This document shows, one piece after another, positions 17,612 through 26,058 of a stretch of DNA of 64,000 nt (its first letter is position 1; the number at the start of each line of letters is the position of its first letter). Under the pieces are notes generated by a model. It ran no database searches. It worked only from the letters and a program-made list of their open reading frames with translations, and was not told the DNA's origin. The stretch covers positions 1 through 64,000 of the forward strand of contig JBGVLV010000032.1 in assembly GCA_045124465.1 (NCBI GenBank). The letters are read 5' to 3'. The stretch is from Scatosoma sp045124465 (GTDB lineage Bacteria; Bacillota; Clostridia; Christensenellales; Borkfalkiaceae). Both the position numbers and the translations under genes were made by a program.

Positions 17612-19789
17612 ATGAACATTTTACAAACGATCACCGAAGAATTTCAGTTGACCCCCAGCCACGCGAAGAACATCGTTTCCTTGCTCGACGAGGGCAATAC
17701 CGTACCCTTTATCGCCCGTTACCGTAAAGAGATGACGGGCAGTTGCGACGATCAGGTGCTGCGCGAGCTGAGCGACAGACTTACTTATCTGCGCGGCTTG
17801 GAAAAGCGCAAGGAAGAGGTCGCGAACTCTATAACCGAACAAGGCAAAATGACGAACGAATTGCGTTCCTCGCTCGATAAAGCGGTCACGCTCACCGAGG
17901 TGGAGGATATTTACCGCCCGTATAAACAAAAACGCAAAACGCGCGCGTCGGTGGCGATCGCCAAAGGTCTGCAACCGCTCGCCGAAAAGATACTGGCGCA
18001 GGACAAAACGCTGAACGTGAAAGCGGAGGCGGAAAAGTACCTCTCGGACGAGGTGAAAACGGTTTCGGAGGCGATAGACGGCGCGAAAGATATCATCGCG
18101 GAGATCGTGTCCGACGACGCGGCGACGCGCAAGAAATTGCGTAACTTTTTCTTCCGTCACGGCGAAATCTCTTCTTCGTACGCCAAAGGCAAAGAAACGG
18201 AAGACGAGGCGAAAACGTACGGTATGTACGCCGATTACCGCGAACCCGTCGGCGAGATCAAGAGCCATCGCGTGCTTGCGCTCAATCGCGGCGAAAAGGA
18301 AGAATTTTTGAAAGTCTCCATCGTCGTGGACGAGGAATTCGCCAAGCGTATCGCGGCGTCGGGATTTTTGAAAGACGGCGGAGAAAGCTCCAAGCTCGTC
18401 AAAGAGGCGGCAGAGGACGGTTATACCCGTTTGATAGCGCCGTCCGTGGAACGGGAAGTCCGCGCGCAACTGTTCGACGACGCGAGCGAACAGGCGATAA
18501 AAATGTTCGAACTCAATTTAAAACCGTTGCTTATGCAGCCCCCGCTCAAAGATAAGATAACGATGGGTTGGGACCCCGCGTACCGCACGGGCTGTAAGAT
18601 CTGCGTAGTAGACGGTACGGGCAAAGTACTGGATAAGACGGTCGTGTTCCCCACGCCTCCGCAAAATAAAACGGAGGAGGCGAAAGCGGTCTTGAAAAAG
18701 CTCGTCGAAAAATACGGCGTGGAGGTCATCTCCTGCGGGAACGGTACGGCGAGCAAGGAAAGCGAACTGTTCATTGCCGAGCTTATCAAAGAAATAAAGG
18801 CGGAAACGGGCCGCGAAGTGGGCTACGTCATCGTCAACGAGGCGGGCGCGAGCGTGTATTCGGCGAGCGCGTTGGGCGCGGAGGAGTTCCCCGATTACGA
18901 CGTTACGGCGCGTAGCGCGGTGTCGATCGCAAGAAGATTGCAAGACCCGCTCGCGGAACTTATCAAGATCGACCCGAAGTCTATCGGCGTCGGGCAATAC
19001 CAACACGATATGAACGAGAAACGGCTGGACGGCGCGCTGTCGGGCGTACTCGAAGACTGCGTAAACAGCGTGGGCGTAGACTTGAATACGGCGAGCGTTT
19101 CTCTGTTGAAATACGTGGCGGGGCTGAACGCCGCCGTTGCGAAGAATATCGTCGTTTACCGCGAGGAACACGGTAGGTTCAAGTCGAGAAAACAGCTCTT
19201 GAAAGTACCCAAGCTCGGCGAGAAAGCGTACACGCAATGCGCGGGATTCTTGCGTATCGACGGCGGCGAGAACATACTCGATAATACGGCGGTACATCCC
19301 GAATCGTACGAAAAGGCGGAAAAATTGCTCGCGCTGTTCTCGTATACCAAAGAGGACGTGAAAGCGCGCAGGATCGCCGATCTCCGTCAGAAGATAAAGG
19401 CGTACGGCGAGGAGAAAGCCGCGAAAGAAACGGAACTCGACCGCGCTACGCTTGCCGATATCGTCACGGAGCTTATGAAACCGGGTCGGGATATCCGCGA
19501 GGGATTGCCCGCGCCTACGCTCCGTAAAGATATTATGAGTATCGCCGATTTGAAAACGGGTATGGAAGTGACGGGAACGGTACGAAATGTCGTCGACTTC
19601 GGCGCGTTCATCGATATCGGCGTTCACCAAGACGGACTTGTGCATATTTCCGAGATAACGGAACGGTATATCAACCACCCGTCCGAAGTGCTTAAAGTCG
19701 GTCAGGTCGTGCAGGTATGGATCAAAGACGTGGACGTGAAGAAAAACCGTATCGCGTTGACGATGAAACGGAAGAATGTAGCGCAATAA
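17612..19789 (+). CDS. tex: Tex-family RNA-binding transcription accessory protein
   Basis: 725 residues. The N-terminal Tex helical region (SLLDEGNTVPFIARYRKEMTG), a YqgF-like RNase H fold in the middle (MGWDPAYRTGCKICVVDG; ISCGNGTASKESE), a helix-hairpin-helix (LNTASVSLLKYVAGLN) and a C-terminal S1 domain (VTGTVRNVVDFGAFIDIG) are in the order typical of Tex. The family affects transcription and, in several bacteria, stress or toxin gene expression. GTAAGG lies a few bases ahead of the ATG. The next gene has its own promoter. Confidence 0.96.
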   Translation: MNILQTITEEFQLTPSHAKNIVSLLDEGNTVPFIARYRKEMTGSCDDQVLRELSDRLTYLRGLEKRKEEVANSITEQGKMTNELRSSLDKAVTLTEVEDIYRPYKQKRKTRASVAIAKGLQPLAEKILAQDKTLNVKAEAEKYLSDEVKTVSEAIDGAKDIIAEIVSDDAATRKKLRNFFFRHGEISSSYAKGKETEDEAKTYGMYADYREPVGEIKSHRVLALNRGEKEEFLKVSIVVDEEFAKRIAASGFLKDGGESSKLVKEAAEDGYTRLIAPSVEREVRAQLFDDASEQAIKMFELNLKPLLMQPPLKDKITMGWDPAYRTGCKICVVDGTGKVLDKTVVFPTPPQNKTEEAKAVLKKLVEKYGVEVISCGNGTASKESELFIAELIKEIKAETGREVGYVIVNEAGASVYSASALGAEEFPDYDVTARSAVSIARRLQDPLAELIKIDPKSIGVGQYQHDMNEKRLDGALSGVLEDCVNSVGVDLNTASVSLLKYVAGLNAAVAKNIVVYREEHGRFKSRKQLLKVPKLGEKAYTQCAGFLRIDGGENILDNTAVHPESYEKAEKLLALFSYTKEDVKARRIADLRQKIKAYGEEKAAKETELDRATLADIVTELMKPGRDIREGLPAPTLRKDIMSIADLKTGMEVTGTVRNVVDFGAFIDIGVHQDGLVHISEITERYINHPSEVLKVGQVVQVWIKDVDVKKNRIALTMKRKNVAQ

Positions 19790-19810
19790 GGGAATTTCCC
19801 ATAAAAGTAC

Positions 19811-19839
19811 TTGACATTTCCATACGGATATATTAAAAT
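19811..19839 (+). promoter_or_regulatory. sigma-A-type promoter of acpP
   Basis: TTGACA at 19811-19816, a 17-base spacer and TAAAAT at 19834-19839. Confidence 0.75.
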
Positions 19840-19884
19840 AAAGTAGTGGTTTTGCAAAAAACTTATATTACGGAGGACAATATT

Positions 19885-20112
19885 ATGTTAGAAAAAATTC
19901 AGGCAATGCTTGCCGAGGCTCTCAATTTGCCCCTTGAAAAGGTCACGCCCGACGCGAAGATCGTAGACGATCTCGGCGCGGACTCCTTGGACGTAGTCGA
20001 ACTGCTCAGCCGTCTTGAAGACGAATACGGCATTATGATCCCCGACGACGAAGTGGAAGGGTTGGTCACGGTAGCCGACGTTGCGGCGGAATTGGAAAAG
20101 CTCACGAAATAA
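19885..20112 (+). CDS. acpP: acyl carrier protein
   Basis: 75 residues carrying the phosphopantetheine attachment serine in DLGADSLDVVELL (Ser36 region). It shuttles acyl chains in fatty-acid and phospholipid synthesis. ATG 19885 is selected because CGGAGG lies nine bases upstream; the reading frame can be extended to 19846, but that would add residues unlike any ACP. It stands alone between its own promoter and terminator, away from other fatty-acid genes. Confidence 0.97.
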   Translation: MLEKIQAMLAEALNLPLEKVTPDAKIVDDLGADSLDVVELLSRLEDEYGIMIPDDEVEGLVTVADVAAELEKLTK

Positions 20113-20126
20113 AAAGAGAAAAGAGG

Positions 20127-20160
20127 AAAGCCCCAAATTTTTTCGCGGGGCTTTTTCTTT
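20127..20160 (+). terminator. rho-independent terminator after acpP
   Basis: AAAGCCCC (20127-20134) pairs with GGGGCTTT (20147-20154), followed by a T-rich tail. Confidence 0.88.
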
Positions 20161-20183
20161 TTGCGCTTTCGCCGTATAAACGT

Positions 20184-20212
20184 TTGCGTAAAAGTTTCGA
20201 ATATGGTATAAT
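20184..20212 (+). promoter_or_regulatory. sigma-A-type promoter of the ABC-F gene
   Basis: TTGCGT at 20184-20189, a 17-base spacer and TATAAT at 20207-20212 preceded by TG (extended -10). Confidence 0.75.
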
Positions 20213-20243
20213 TTTCAAGGAAAATAAATTTTGAGGTAGAATA

Positions 20244-21818
20244 ATGTTACAAGTCACGGGTGTTTCTCTGCAATACGGCAGTAAAAAATTGTTCGAGGAC
20301 GTCAATCTGAAATTCACGAAAGGCAACTGCTACGGGATAATCGGCGCGAACGGCGCGGGCAAATCCACGTTCTTGAAAGTCCTTTCGGGCGAGATAGAAC
20401 CGCAAAAGGGTTTCGTTACGCTGGATAAGAACGAGCGTATGTCCGTTCTGCAACAAAACCAGAATATGTACGACAACGAAACGGTGCTCCGTACCGTTAT
20501 GCTCGGATATAAACGCCTTGTCGAAATTATGGACGAAAAGGACGCGCTGTACGCAAACCCCGACTTTTCCGAGGAAGACGGTATCAAAGCCGCGGAACTC
20601 GAAAGCGAGTTCGCCGAAATGAACGGCTATGACGCCGAATATCAGGCGGGTCAGCTCCTCAACGCGCTCGATATCGACGAGAGCTTGCATTACGCACTTA
20701 TGAGCGATCTCGACGCGAAACAAAAGGTCCGCGTGCTCCTCGCGCAAGCGCTGTTCGGCGATCCCGACGTTCTGTTGTTGGACGAGCCGACGAATAACCT
20801 CGATATCAAAACGGTGCGTTGGCTTGAAAACTATCTGATGGATTTCGAAAATACCATCATCATCGTTTCGCATAACCGTCACTTCCTTAATAAAGTATGT
20901 ACGAATATCTGCGACGTCGATTTCGGTAAGATCAATATGTACGTGGGTAACTACGACTTCTGGTATCAGACCAGTCAGTTGCTTGCCCGTCAGCAAAAGG
21001 AACAGAATAAGAAAGCGGAACAACGCGCCAAGGAATTGCAGGAGTTCATCGCGCGGTTCGCGGCGAACGCCTCCAAATCCCGTCAGGCTACTTCGAGAAA
21101 GAAAGAGCTTGAAAAACTTACGATCAACGATTTCAAACCTTCCCTCCGTAAATACCCGTTCATCGATTTCAAATTCGAAAAAGAGATCGGCAACGATATC
21201 CTTATGGTCGAGGACCTTACGAAAGAAGGCTATTTCAAAAACGTTTCGTTCACCGTACAGAGAAACGAAAAGATCGGTATCGTGTCGAATAAGAGTACCA
21301 CGCTCACGATGCTCTACGATATTCTGACGGGTAAGGAACAGCCCGATTCGGGTACGGTGAAGTGGGGTAAGACCATTTCCGTTTCCTACTTTCCGCAGAA
21401 CAATAACGAATACTTCCAAAACTGCGATCTCAACCTTGTCGAATGGCTTTCGCAATTCTCCTCCGACCATTACGAAGAATACCTTCGCGGCTGGCTGGGC
21501 AGAATGTTGTTCTCGGGCGAAGAGGCGCTTAAAAAAGCCAAAGTCCTTTCGGGCGGCGAAAAGGTCCGCTGTATGCTCGCGAAAATGATGCTTGAAGGCA
21601 GTAATTTCCTTCTTTTCGACGAACCTACCAACCACCTCGACCTCGAATCGATCACCGCGCTCAATAACGGTCTGAGCAATTATCGCGGCTGTATGCTCCT
21701 CACCTCGCACGATCAGGAGTTGATGAACACCGTCGCCAACCGTATTATTGAAATTAACGATACCAAAACGTACGATCGTCAGGTGACTTACGACGAATAT
21801 ATCGATGAAACTACCTAA
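20244..21818 (+). CDS. ABC-F family ATPase (YbiT-like), second Walker A degenerate
   Basis: 524 residues, two ATPase domains and no membrane part; ABC-F proteins act on the ribosome E site. Domain 1 has Walker A GANGAGKST and Walker B LLLDEPTNNLD but a degenerate signature (MSDLDAKQKVR). A linker near 250-290 carries FAANASKSRQATSRKKELEKL, typical of YbiT. Domain 2 has a good signature (LSGGEKVR) and LLFDEPTNHLD, but its Walker A reads IGIVSNKSTTLTML, with no GxxGxGK. The defects fall on the same composite ATP site. AGGTAG precedes the ATG and a promoter lies just upstream. Confidence 0.94.
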   Translation: MLQVTGVSLQYGSKKLFEDVNLKFTKGNCYGIIGANGAGKSTFLKVLSGEIEPQKGFVTLDKNERMSVLQQNQNMYDNETVLRTVMLGYKRLVEIMDEKDALYANPDFSEEDGIKAAELESEFAEMNGYDAEYQAGQLLNALDIDESLHYALMSDLDAKQKVRVLLAQALFGDPDVLLLDEPTNNLDIKTVRWLENYLMDFENTIIIVSHNRHFLNKVCTNICDVDFGKINMYVGNYDFWYQTSQLLARQQKEQNKKAEQRAKELQEFIARFAANASKSRQATSRKKELEKLTINDFKPSLRKYPFIDFKFEKEIGNDILMVEDLTKEGYFKNVSFTVQRNEKIGIVSNKSTTLTMLYDILTGKEQPDSGTVKWGKTISVSYFPQNNNEYFQNCDLNLVEWLSQFSSDHYEEYLRGWLGRMLFSGEEALKKAKVLSGGEKVRCMLAKMMLEGSNFLLFDEPTNHLDLESITALNNGLSNYRGCMLLTSHDQELMNTVANRIIEINDTKTYDRQVTYDEYIDETT

Positions 21819-21840
21819 TTTTTCACGCTAATATTGATTA

Positions 21841-21847
21841 TTCGACA
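21841..21847 (+). promoter_or_regulatory. candidate Spo0A box
   Basis: TTCGACA is an exact match to the known Spo0A box (TGTCGAA read on the other strand). It lies 80 bases upstream of the predicted spo0A -35 element. A weaker match, TGTCGAT, lies at 21963-21969. Confidence 0.45.
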
Positions 21848-21927
21848 AAATTCGATATTATTTTTCAATGTTCTCGGAGAAAAAATAAAATTAATGAAAA
21901 AATATCTAAAATTTTGTAAAATATCGA

Positions 21928-21956
21928 TTTACAAAACAAAAAGAATGTAGTATAAT
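21928..21956 (+). promoter_or_regulatory. sigma-A-type promoter of spo0A
   Basis: TTTACA at 21928-21933, a 17-base spacer and TATAAT at 21951-21956. Transcription should start near 21963, at the first bases of a hairpin. Confidence 0.7.
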
Positions 21957-21960
21957 AGTA

Positions 21961-21983
21961 CCTGTCGATCGGTGATCGGCAGG
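21961..21983 (+). other. hairpin at the 5' end of the spo0A transcript
   Basis: CCTGTCGATC pairs with GATCGGCAGG (one G-T pair) across a GGT loop. It coincides with the predicted transcription start, so it may stabilise the mRNA or be a DNA operator. It is not followed by an uninterrupted T-run. Confidence 0.5.
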
Positions 21984-22012
21984 TATTAAAATTTTTTAAG
22001 GAGAAGTTTTCT

Positions 22013-22774
22013 ATGAGAACGAATTCAGTAATTTTGTTGGAATCCAACGCCGCGGTGTTGGAACAGTTGAAGACGGCGTTGAACGAGAGTAAAGACTTTA
22101 CCGTTCTGCACGCAGGGGACGACGGGGACGAGGGAGTCAAGGAGATATTGAGAATGAAACCCGATCTCGTCATCGTAGGTATGTTCCTGAAAGGAACGGA
22201 CGGTAGCGGCGTGATACGCGCGGTCAAGAAAACGTGGACGGAGGCGAAGATCATTGCGATGGGTATTCCCAACGACGGGATCATCGAAAAGGCGATCGAG
22301 GACGGCGCGATGTACTATCTTGTCAAACCGTTTTCCATCGAAACGGCGATGGAACGTATCCGCGAACTGATGAAGGACAAGCCCGTAGCGGGCAAAGAGG
22401 TCGCCGTGAGCAAACGCAAACCCGTTACGCTCGAAGAGAAGATCAGCGAGATTTTCATTTCCATCGGCATACCGCCGCATATCAAAGGTTACGGATATTT
22501 GCGCGAGGGTATTAAGATGACGATAGAACGTCCGTACATAATCAACAGCGTGACGAAAGAACTGTATCCGTCTATCGCGAAGAAGTTTGCCACGACGCCG
22601 AGCAAGGTCGAACGCGCGATCCGTCACGCGATAGAAGTCGCTTGGAACAGGGGACGTATCGACGCCATAAACGCGATCTTCGGCGCGCGGATATATCTCG
22701 GCACGGAAAAGCCGACGAACAGCGAGTTTGTCGCGCTCGTAGCGGATAAATTGATTTTGGAAAATATGGTGTGA
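22013..22774 (+). CDS. spo0A: Spo0A-family sporulation regulator with a non-phosphorylatable receiver domain
   Basis: 253 residues. The DNA-binding domain (from about 145) is nearly identical to Spo0A: HIKGYGYLREGIKM, ELYPSIAKKFATTPSKVE, RAIRHAIEVAWNRG and KPTNSEFVALVADKL. The receiver is altered: residues 10-11, normally Asp-Asp, are Glu-Ser; the phospho-acceptor Asp56 is Gly56 (codon 22178-22180); Thr84 is Gly84; Lys105 is kept. It therefore cannot be activated by the usual phosphorelay on Asp56. SD AAGGAG lies at 21998-22003. It stands alone with its own promoter and is not beside spoIVB. Whether it is the only Spo0A or a paralogue cannot be told from this window. Confidence 0.93.
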   Translation: MRTNSVILLESNAAVLEQLKTALNESKDFTVLHAGDDGDEGVKEILRMKPDLVIVGMFLKGTDGSGVIRAVKKTWTEAKIIAMGIPNDGIIEKAIEDGAMYYLVKPFSIETAMERIRELMKDKPVAGKEVAVSKRKPVTLEEKISEIFISIGIPPHIKGYGYLREGIKMTIERPYIINSVTKELYPSIAKKFATTPSKVERAIRHAIEVAWNRGRIDAINAIFGARIYLGTEKPTNSEFVALVADKLILENMV

Positions 22775-22790
22775 AAAACAAATACGTAAT

Positions 22791-22825
22791 TGAAAGAACG
22801 ACTGCTCGCGCAGTCGTTCTTTTCA
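22791..22825. terminator. bidirectional terminator between spo0A and groEL
   Basis: A perfect 13-base-pair stem, AAAGAACGACTGC (22793-22805) with GCAGTCGTTCTTT (22810-22822), and a TCGC loop, with A-rich and T-rich flanks. It serves the convergent spo0A (+) and groEL (-) transcripts. Confidence 0.88.
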
Positions 22826-22863
22826 AAATAAAATTAAAGGAGGCCTATAAAGAAGTAACTTGC

Positions 22864-24489
22864 TTAGTACATACCGCCCATATCGCCGCCTGCGGGAGCG
22901 GGTGCGGGAGGAGTGGGGATATCCGTCACGATACTTTCCGTGGTGAGGAGAGTGGAGGCGACGGACGCCGCGTTCTGCAATACCGAACGGGTAACTTTCG
23001 TGGGATCGATGATACCGCTTTCTACCATATCGCAGTATTTATTGTTGAGCGCGTCGAATCCGTAGTTCGCTTTCTTGGAGGAAAGTACTTTGTCTACGAT
23101 GACGGAACCGTCGAGACCCGCGTTCTTCGCGATCTGTCTGATGGGTTCTTCCAACGCTTTGAGAACGATCGCCGCACCCGTCTTTTCGTCGCCGTTTAAG
23201 GACGCTACGAGTTTCTTGACGGTAGGGATCGCGGAAAGGAGCGCGCTGCCGCCGCCGGGAACGTAACCTTCTTCCACAGCCGCGCGCGTTGCCGCGAGCG
23301 CGTCGTCGATACGGAGTTTCTTTTCTTTCATTTCGACTTCGGTCGCCGCGCCTACGCTGATGACGGCTACGCCGCCCGCGAGTTTGGCGAGTCTTTCCTG
23401 CAACTTTTCTCTGTCGTAGTCGGATTTGGTTTCGGAGATCTGCGCTTTGATCGAGGCGATACGGTCTTTGATCGCCTCCCCGTCGCCCGCGCCGCCGACG
23501 ATGGTGGTGTTTTCCTTGTCGATACGGATGGTCGCCGCTCTGCCGAGCATATCGGGCGTAACGTCTTTGAATTCAAGACCGAGATCGGAGGAGATGACTT
23601 CGCCGCCCGTCAAAATAGCGATGTCGCGGAGCATATCCTTTCTTCTGTCGCCGAATCCGGGCGCTTTGACCGCAACCGAATTGAACACGCCTTTGAGCTT
23701 GTTGACGATGAGCGCCGCAAGCGCGTCGCCTTCTACGTCCTCGGCGATGATGAGGAGCTTTGCACCCTGTTGCGCGAGGGGTTCGATAACGGGCAGGATC
23801 TCCTGCAAACTCGATATCTTCTTATCCGTGATAAGGATATAGGGGTTTTCGAGAACCGCCTCCATCTTATCCGTGTTCGTTACCATATAAGCGGAGGCAT
23901 AGCCGCGGTCGAACTGCATACCTTCCACGGTGTTAAGTTCGGTGTGCATAGACTTGCCTTCTTCTACGGTGATAACGCCGTCCTTTCCGACGATCTCCAT
24001 CGCTCTCGCGATAAGCGTGCCGACTTCGGGATCGCCCGCGGAAATAGCCGCGACCTGTTCGATCGCCTTTTGGCTCTCGACCGATTTGGAAATACCTTTA
24101 AGGTGTTCCACGGTAGCGTCTACCGCCTTTTTGATACCGCCTTTCAAGATGATGGGGTTTGCGCCCGCCGCAAGGTTTTTCAAGCCTTCGCGAACGATCG
24201 CCTGTGCCAAAACGACCGCCGTCGTCGTACCGTCGCCCGCTACGTCGTTGGTTTTGGTGGAAACTTCTTTCACGAGTTGCGCGCCCATATTTTCGAACGG
24301 ATCGTCGAGTTCGATCTCTTTCGCGATGGTAACGCCGTCGTTGGTGATGAGGGGAGCGCCGAATTTCTTGTCGAGAACGACGTTTCTGCCCTTAGGACCG
24401 AGGGTAACTTTCACCGTGTCGGCAAGTACGTTTACGCCTGCCTCCAAAGATTTTCTTGCGTCTTCGCCGTATTTTATCTGTTTAGCCAT
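22864..24489 (-). CDS. groEL: 60 kDa chaperonin GroEL
   Basis: 541 residues; forms the tetradecameric folding chamber with GroES. The N terminus MAKQIKYGEDARKSLEAG, the ATP-site TLGPKGRNV and AGDGTTTA, and a Gly/Met-rich tail (GGDMGGMY) are standard; the tail is short and ends in Tyr. The gene lies 27 bases downstream of groES on the minus strand, with an AAGGAG-type ribosome site. It is the distal gene of a two-gene operon ending at the shared terminator. Confidence 0.98.
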   Translation of the reverse strand: MAKQIKYGEDARKSLEAGVNVLADTVKVTLGPKGRNVVLDKKFGAPLITNDGVTIAKEIELDDPFENMGAQLVKEVSTKTNDVAGDGTTTAVVLAQAIVREGLKNLAAGANPIILKGGIKKAVDATVEHLKGISKSVESQKAIEQVAAISAGDPEVGTLIARAMEIVGKDGVITVEEGKSMHTELNTVEGMQFDRGYASAYMVTNTDKMEAVLENPYILITDKKISSLQEILPVIEPLAQQGAKLLIIAEDVEGDALAALIVNKLKGVFNSVAVKAPGFGDRRKDMLRDIAILTGGEVISSDLGLEFKDVTPDMLGRAATIRIDKENTTIVGGAGDGEAIKDRIASIKAQISETKSDYDREKLQERLAKLAGGVAVISVGAATEVEMKEKKLRIDDALAATRAAVEEGYVPGGGSALLSAIPTVKKLVASLNGDEKTGAAIVLKALEEPIRQIAKNAGLDGSVIVDKVLSSKKANYGFDALNNKYCDMVESGIIDPTKVTRSVLQNAASVASTLLTTESIVTDIPTPPAPAPAGGDMGGMY

Positions 24490-24516
24490 AATAGTTTTCT
24501 CTCCTTGAATTTATTG

Positions 24517-24804
24517 TTAGTCTTCCACGATCGCGAGGATATCGCTCTGTTTGATGATCGTGAATTCTTTTCCGTCTACTTTGAAGTTGGAACCCGCATA
24601 GTTGGAGCAAAGCACTTTGTCGCCCACTTTCACCTGCATTTGGATCTCCTTGCCGTCGATGATCCCGCCGGGGCCGACCGCTACGACCTGACAGGTCTGG
24701 GGCTTTTCCTGTGCGGAAGAGGGAAGGAAAAATCCGCTCTTGGTCTTTTCCTCTTTGGTCACGCTTTCCACGACTACTTTGTCGAATAAAGGTTTGATGT
24801 TCAT
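24517..24804 (-). CDS. groES: 10 kDa co-chaperonin GroES
   Basis: 95 residues; caps GroEL. MNIKPLFDKVVVES at the start, the mobile-loop segment TKSGFFLPSSAQEKPQ and the roof-loop GPGGIIDGKE are typical. GGAGGAAC precedes the ATG on the minus strand. The operon promoter is at 24864-24891. I found no CIRCE inverted repeat in the 180 bases upstream, so HrcA control is not evident. Confidence 0.97.
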   Translation of the reverse strand: MNIKPLFDKVVVESVTKEEKTKSGFFLPSSAQEKPQTCQVVAVGPGGIIDGKEIQMQVKVGDKVLCSNYAGSNFKVDGKEFTIIKQSDILAIVED

Positions 24805-24863
24805 AAATGTTCCTCCGATTGTTTGCGCCGCTCGTTGCGGTGCGTTTCATTTTTTACGGTTAT

Positions 24864-24891
24864 ATTATAAACAGCTTTTGCCGCCCGTCAA
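24864..24891 (-). promoter_or_regulatory. promoter of groES-groEL
   Basis: On the minus strand: TTGACG (24886-24891), a 16-base spacer and TATAAT (24864-24869). There is no CIRCE element at or near it. Confidence 0.7.
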
Positions 24892-24964
24892 ACAGGAAAA
24901 TGGGAAAATTTAACGGAAATTTTTAAAAGGCGAAGAAGTTAGTCAAAAAATACGTCTCAAAGAA

Positions 24965-24993
24965 TTGATTTTCGGGAAAAAATATGCTATAAT
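24965..24993 (+). promoter_or_regulatory. sigma-A-type promoter of the dCMP deaminase gene
   Basis: TTGATT at 24965-24970, a 17-base spacer and TATAAT at 24988-24993 with TG upstream (extended -10). Confidence 0.75.
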
Positions 24994-25026
24994 CAAAAAT
25001 GGCTACAAAGGACAAGGAGTGTATAT

Positions 25027-25488
25027 ATGTCGAATATGGATAAGTGGGATCGTCGTTTTATGCAGCTTACGGAAACGGTAGCGACTTGGTCGAGCTGTTT
25101 TCAGGAAAACCGTCACGTCGGCGCGGTGATCGTCAAGGACAAACGCGTGATGACGACGGGATATAACGGCGCGCCTTCGGGCATTAAAAGCTGCGAGGAA
25201 AAGGGCGAGTGTCTGCGCCGTAAACTCAATATCCCGAGCGGTACGAAACACGAGCTTTGTTTCGCCGTTCACGCCGAGCAAAACGCGATCATTCAGGCGG
25301 CGAAATGCGGGATCAATATCAGCGGCGCAACGCTGTACTGCACCCATCAGCCCTGCGTTATCTGCGCGAAAATGATCATCAACGCGGGCATTTCCCGCGT
25401 CGTATATAAAGACGGATACCCCGACGATTTCTCCATCGCGTTGTTTGCGGAGGCGAACGTGAAAGTGGAGAAATACACGGAAGAATAA
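25027..25488 (+). CDS. dCMP deaminase family protein (ComEB-like)
   Basis: 153 residues. Zinc motif HAEQNAI with PCVICAKMI is that of cytidine/deoxycytidylate deaminases; GYNGAPSG near 45 and the extra CEEKGECLRR insert are typical of dCMP deaminases, which supply dUMP for thymidylate synthesis. AAGGAG lies at 25014-25019, eight bases before the ATG. The cyclophilin gene follows 36 bases later. Confidence 0.94.
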   Translation: MSNMDKWDRRFMQLTETVATWSSCFQENRHVGAVIVKDKRVMTTGYNGAPSGIKSCEEKGECLRRKLNIPSGTKHELCFAVHAEQNAIIQAAKCGINISGATLYCTHQPCVICAKMIINAGISRVVYKDGYPDDFSIALFAEANVKVEKYTEE

Positions 25489-25524
25489 CTACGGAAAATA
25501 AAACAAAAAAGGAATATACATTTT

Positions 25525-26049
25525 ATGAGCAACAATCCTATCGTTACGTTTGAAATGACGAACGGCAAAACGTTTAAAGCGGAACTTTATCCCGATAAAG
25601 CGCCGAATACCGTGAACAACTTTCTTTCCCTTGTGTATAAGGGATTTTATAACGGACTTATTTTTCACCGCGTCATCGCGGGATTTATGATACAGGGCGG
25701 CGATCCCAACGGCACGGGAACGGGCGGTCCCGGGTATCATATCGCGGGAGAGTTCGCCGCAAACGGTTTTAAGAAAAACGATATCGCGCACGTACGCGGC
25801 GTATTGTCGATGGCGCGCGCGCAACACCCCGACTCCGCGGGTTCGCAGTTCTTCGTTATGCACGAGGACGCGGACTATCTCGACGGTCAGTACGCGGCGT
25901 TCGGTAAGGTGATAGAGGGTATGGAAACGGTAGACGAGATCGCGAATACGAAAACGGACTGGGGCGACCGTCCTTACGAAGAACAAAAGATGAAGTCGGT
26001 CACGGCGGAAACGTTCGGAGAAACGTATGCCGAACCGAAAAAGGCATGA
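25525..26049 (+). CDS. cyclophilin-type peptidyl-prolyl cis-trans isomerase
   Basis: 174 residues, no signal peptide, so cytoplasmic. It catalyses proline isomerisation during folding. The active-site residues are seen in GLIFHRVIAGFMIQGGDP, SAGSQFFV and GQYAAFGKV. The C-terminal 20 residues extend slightly past the fold. AAAAAAGGAA precedes the ATG; purB follows nine bases after the stop. Confidence 0.95.
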   Translation: MSNNPIVTFEMTNGKTFKAELYPDKAPNTVNNFLSLVYKGFYNGLIFHRVIAGFMIQGGDPNGTGTGGPGYHIAGEFAANGFKKNDIAHVRGVLSMARAQHPDSAGSQFFVMHEDADYLDGQYAAFGKVIEGMETVDEIANTKTDWGDRPYEEQKMKSVTAETFGETYAEPKKA

Positions 26050-26058
26050 GGTGAAAAA

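Noticed and set aside
18518..19786. A 422-codon minus-strand open frame opposite tex
   Set aside because: No recognisable domain and no ribosome site; shadow of tex.
22775..22863. The perfect hairpin as a CRISPR-like or mobile-element repeat
   Set aside because: It is a single bidirectional terminator between convergent genes; there is only one copy.
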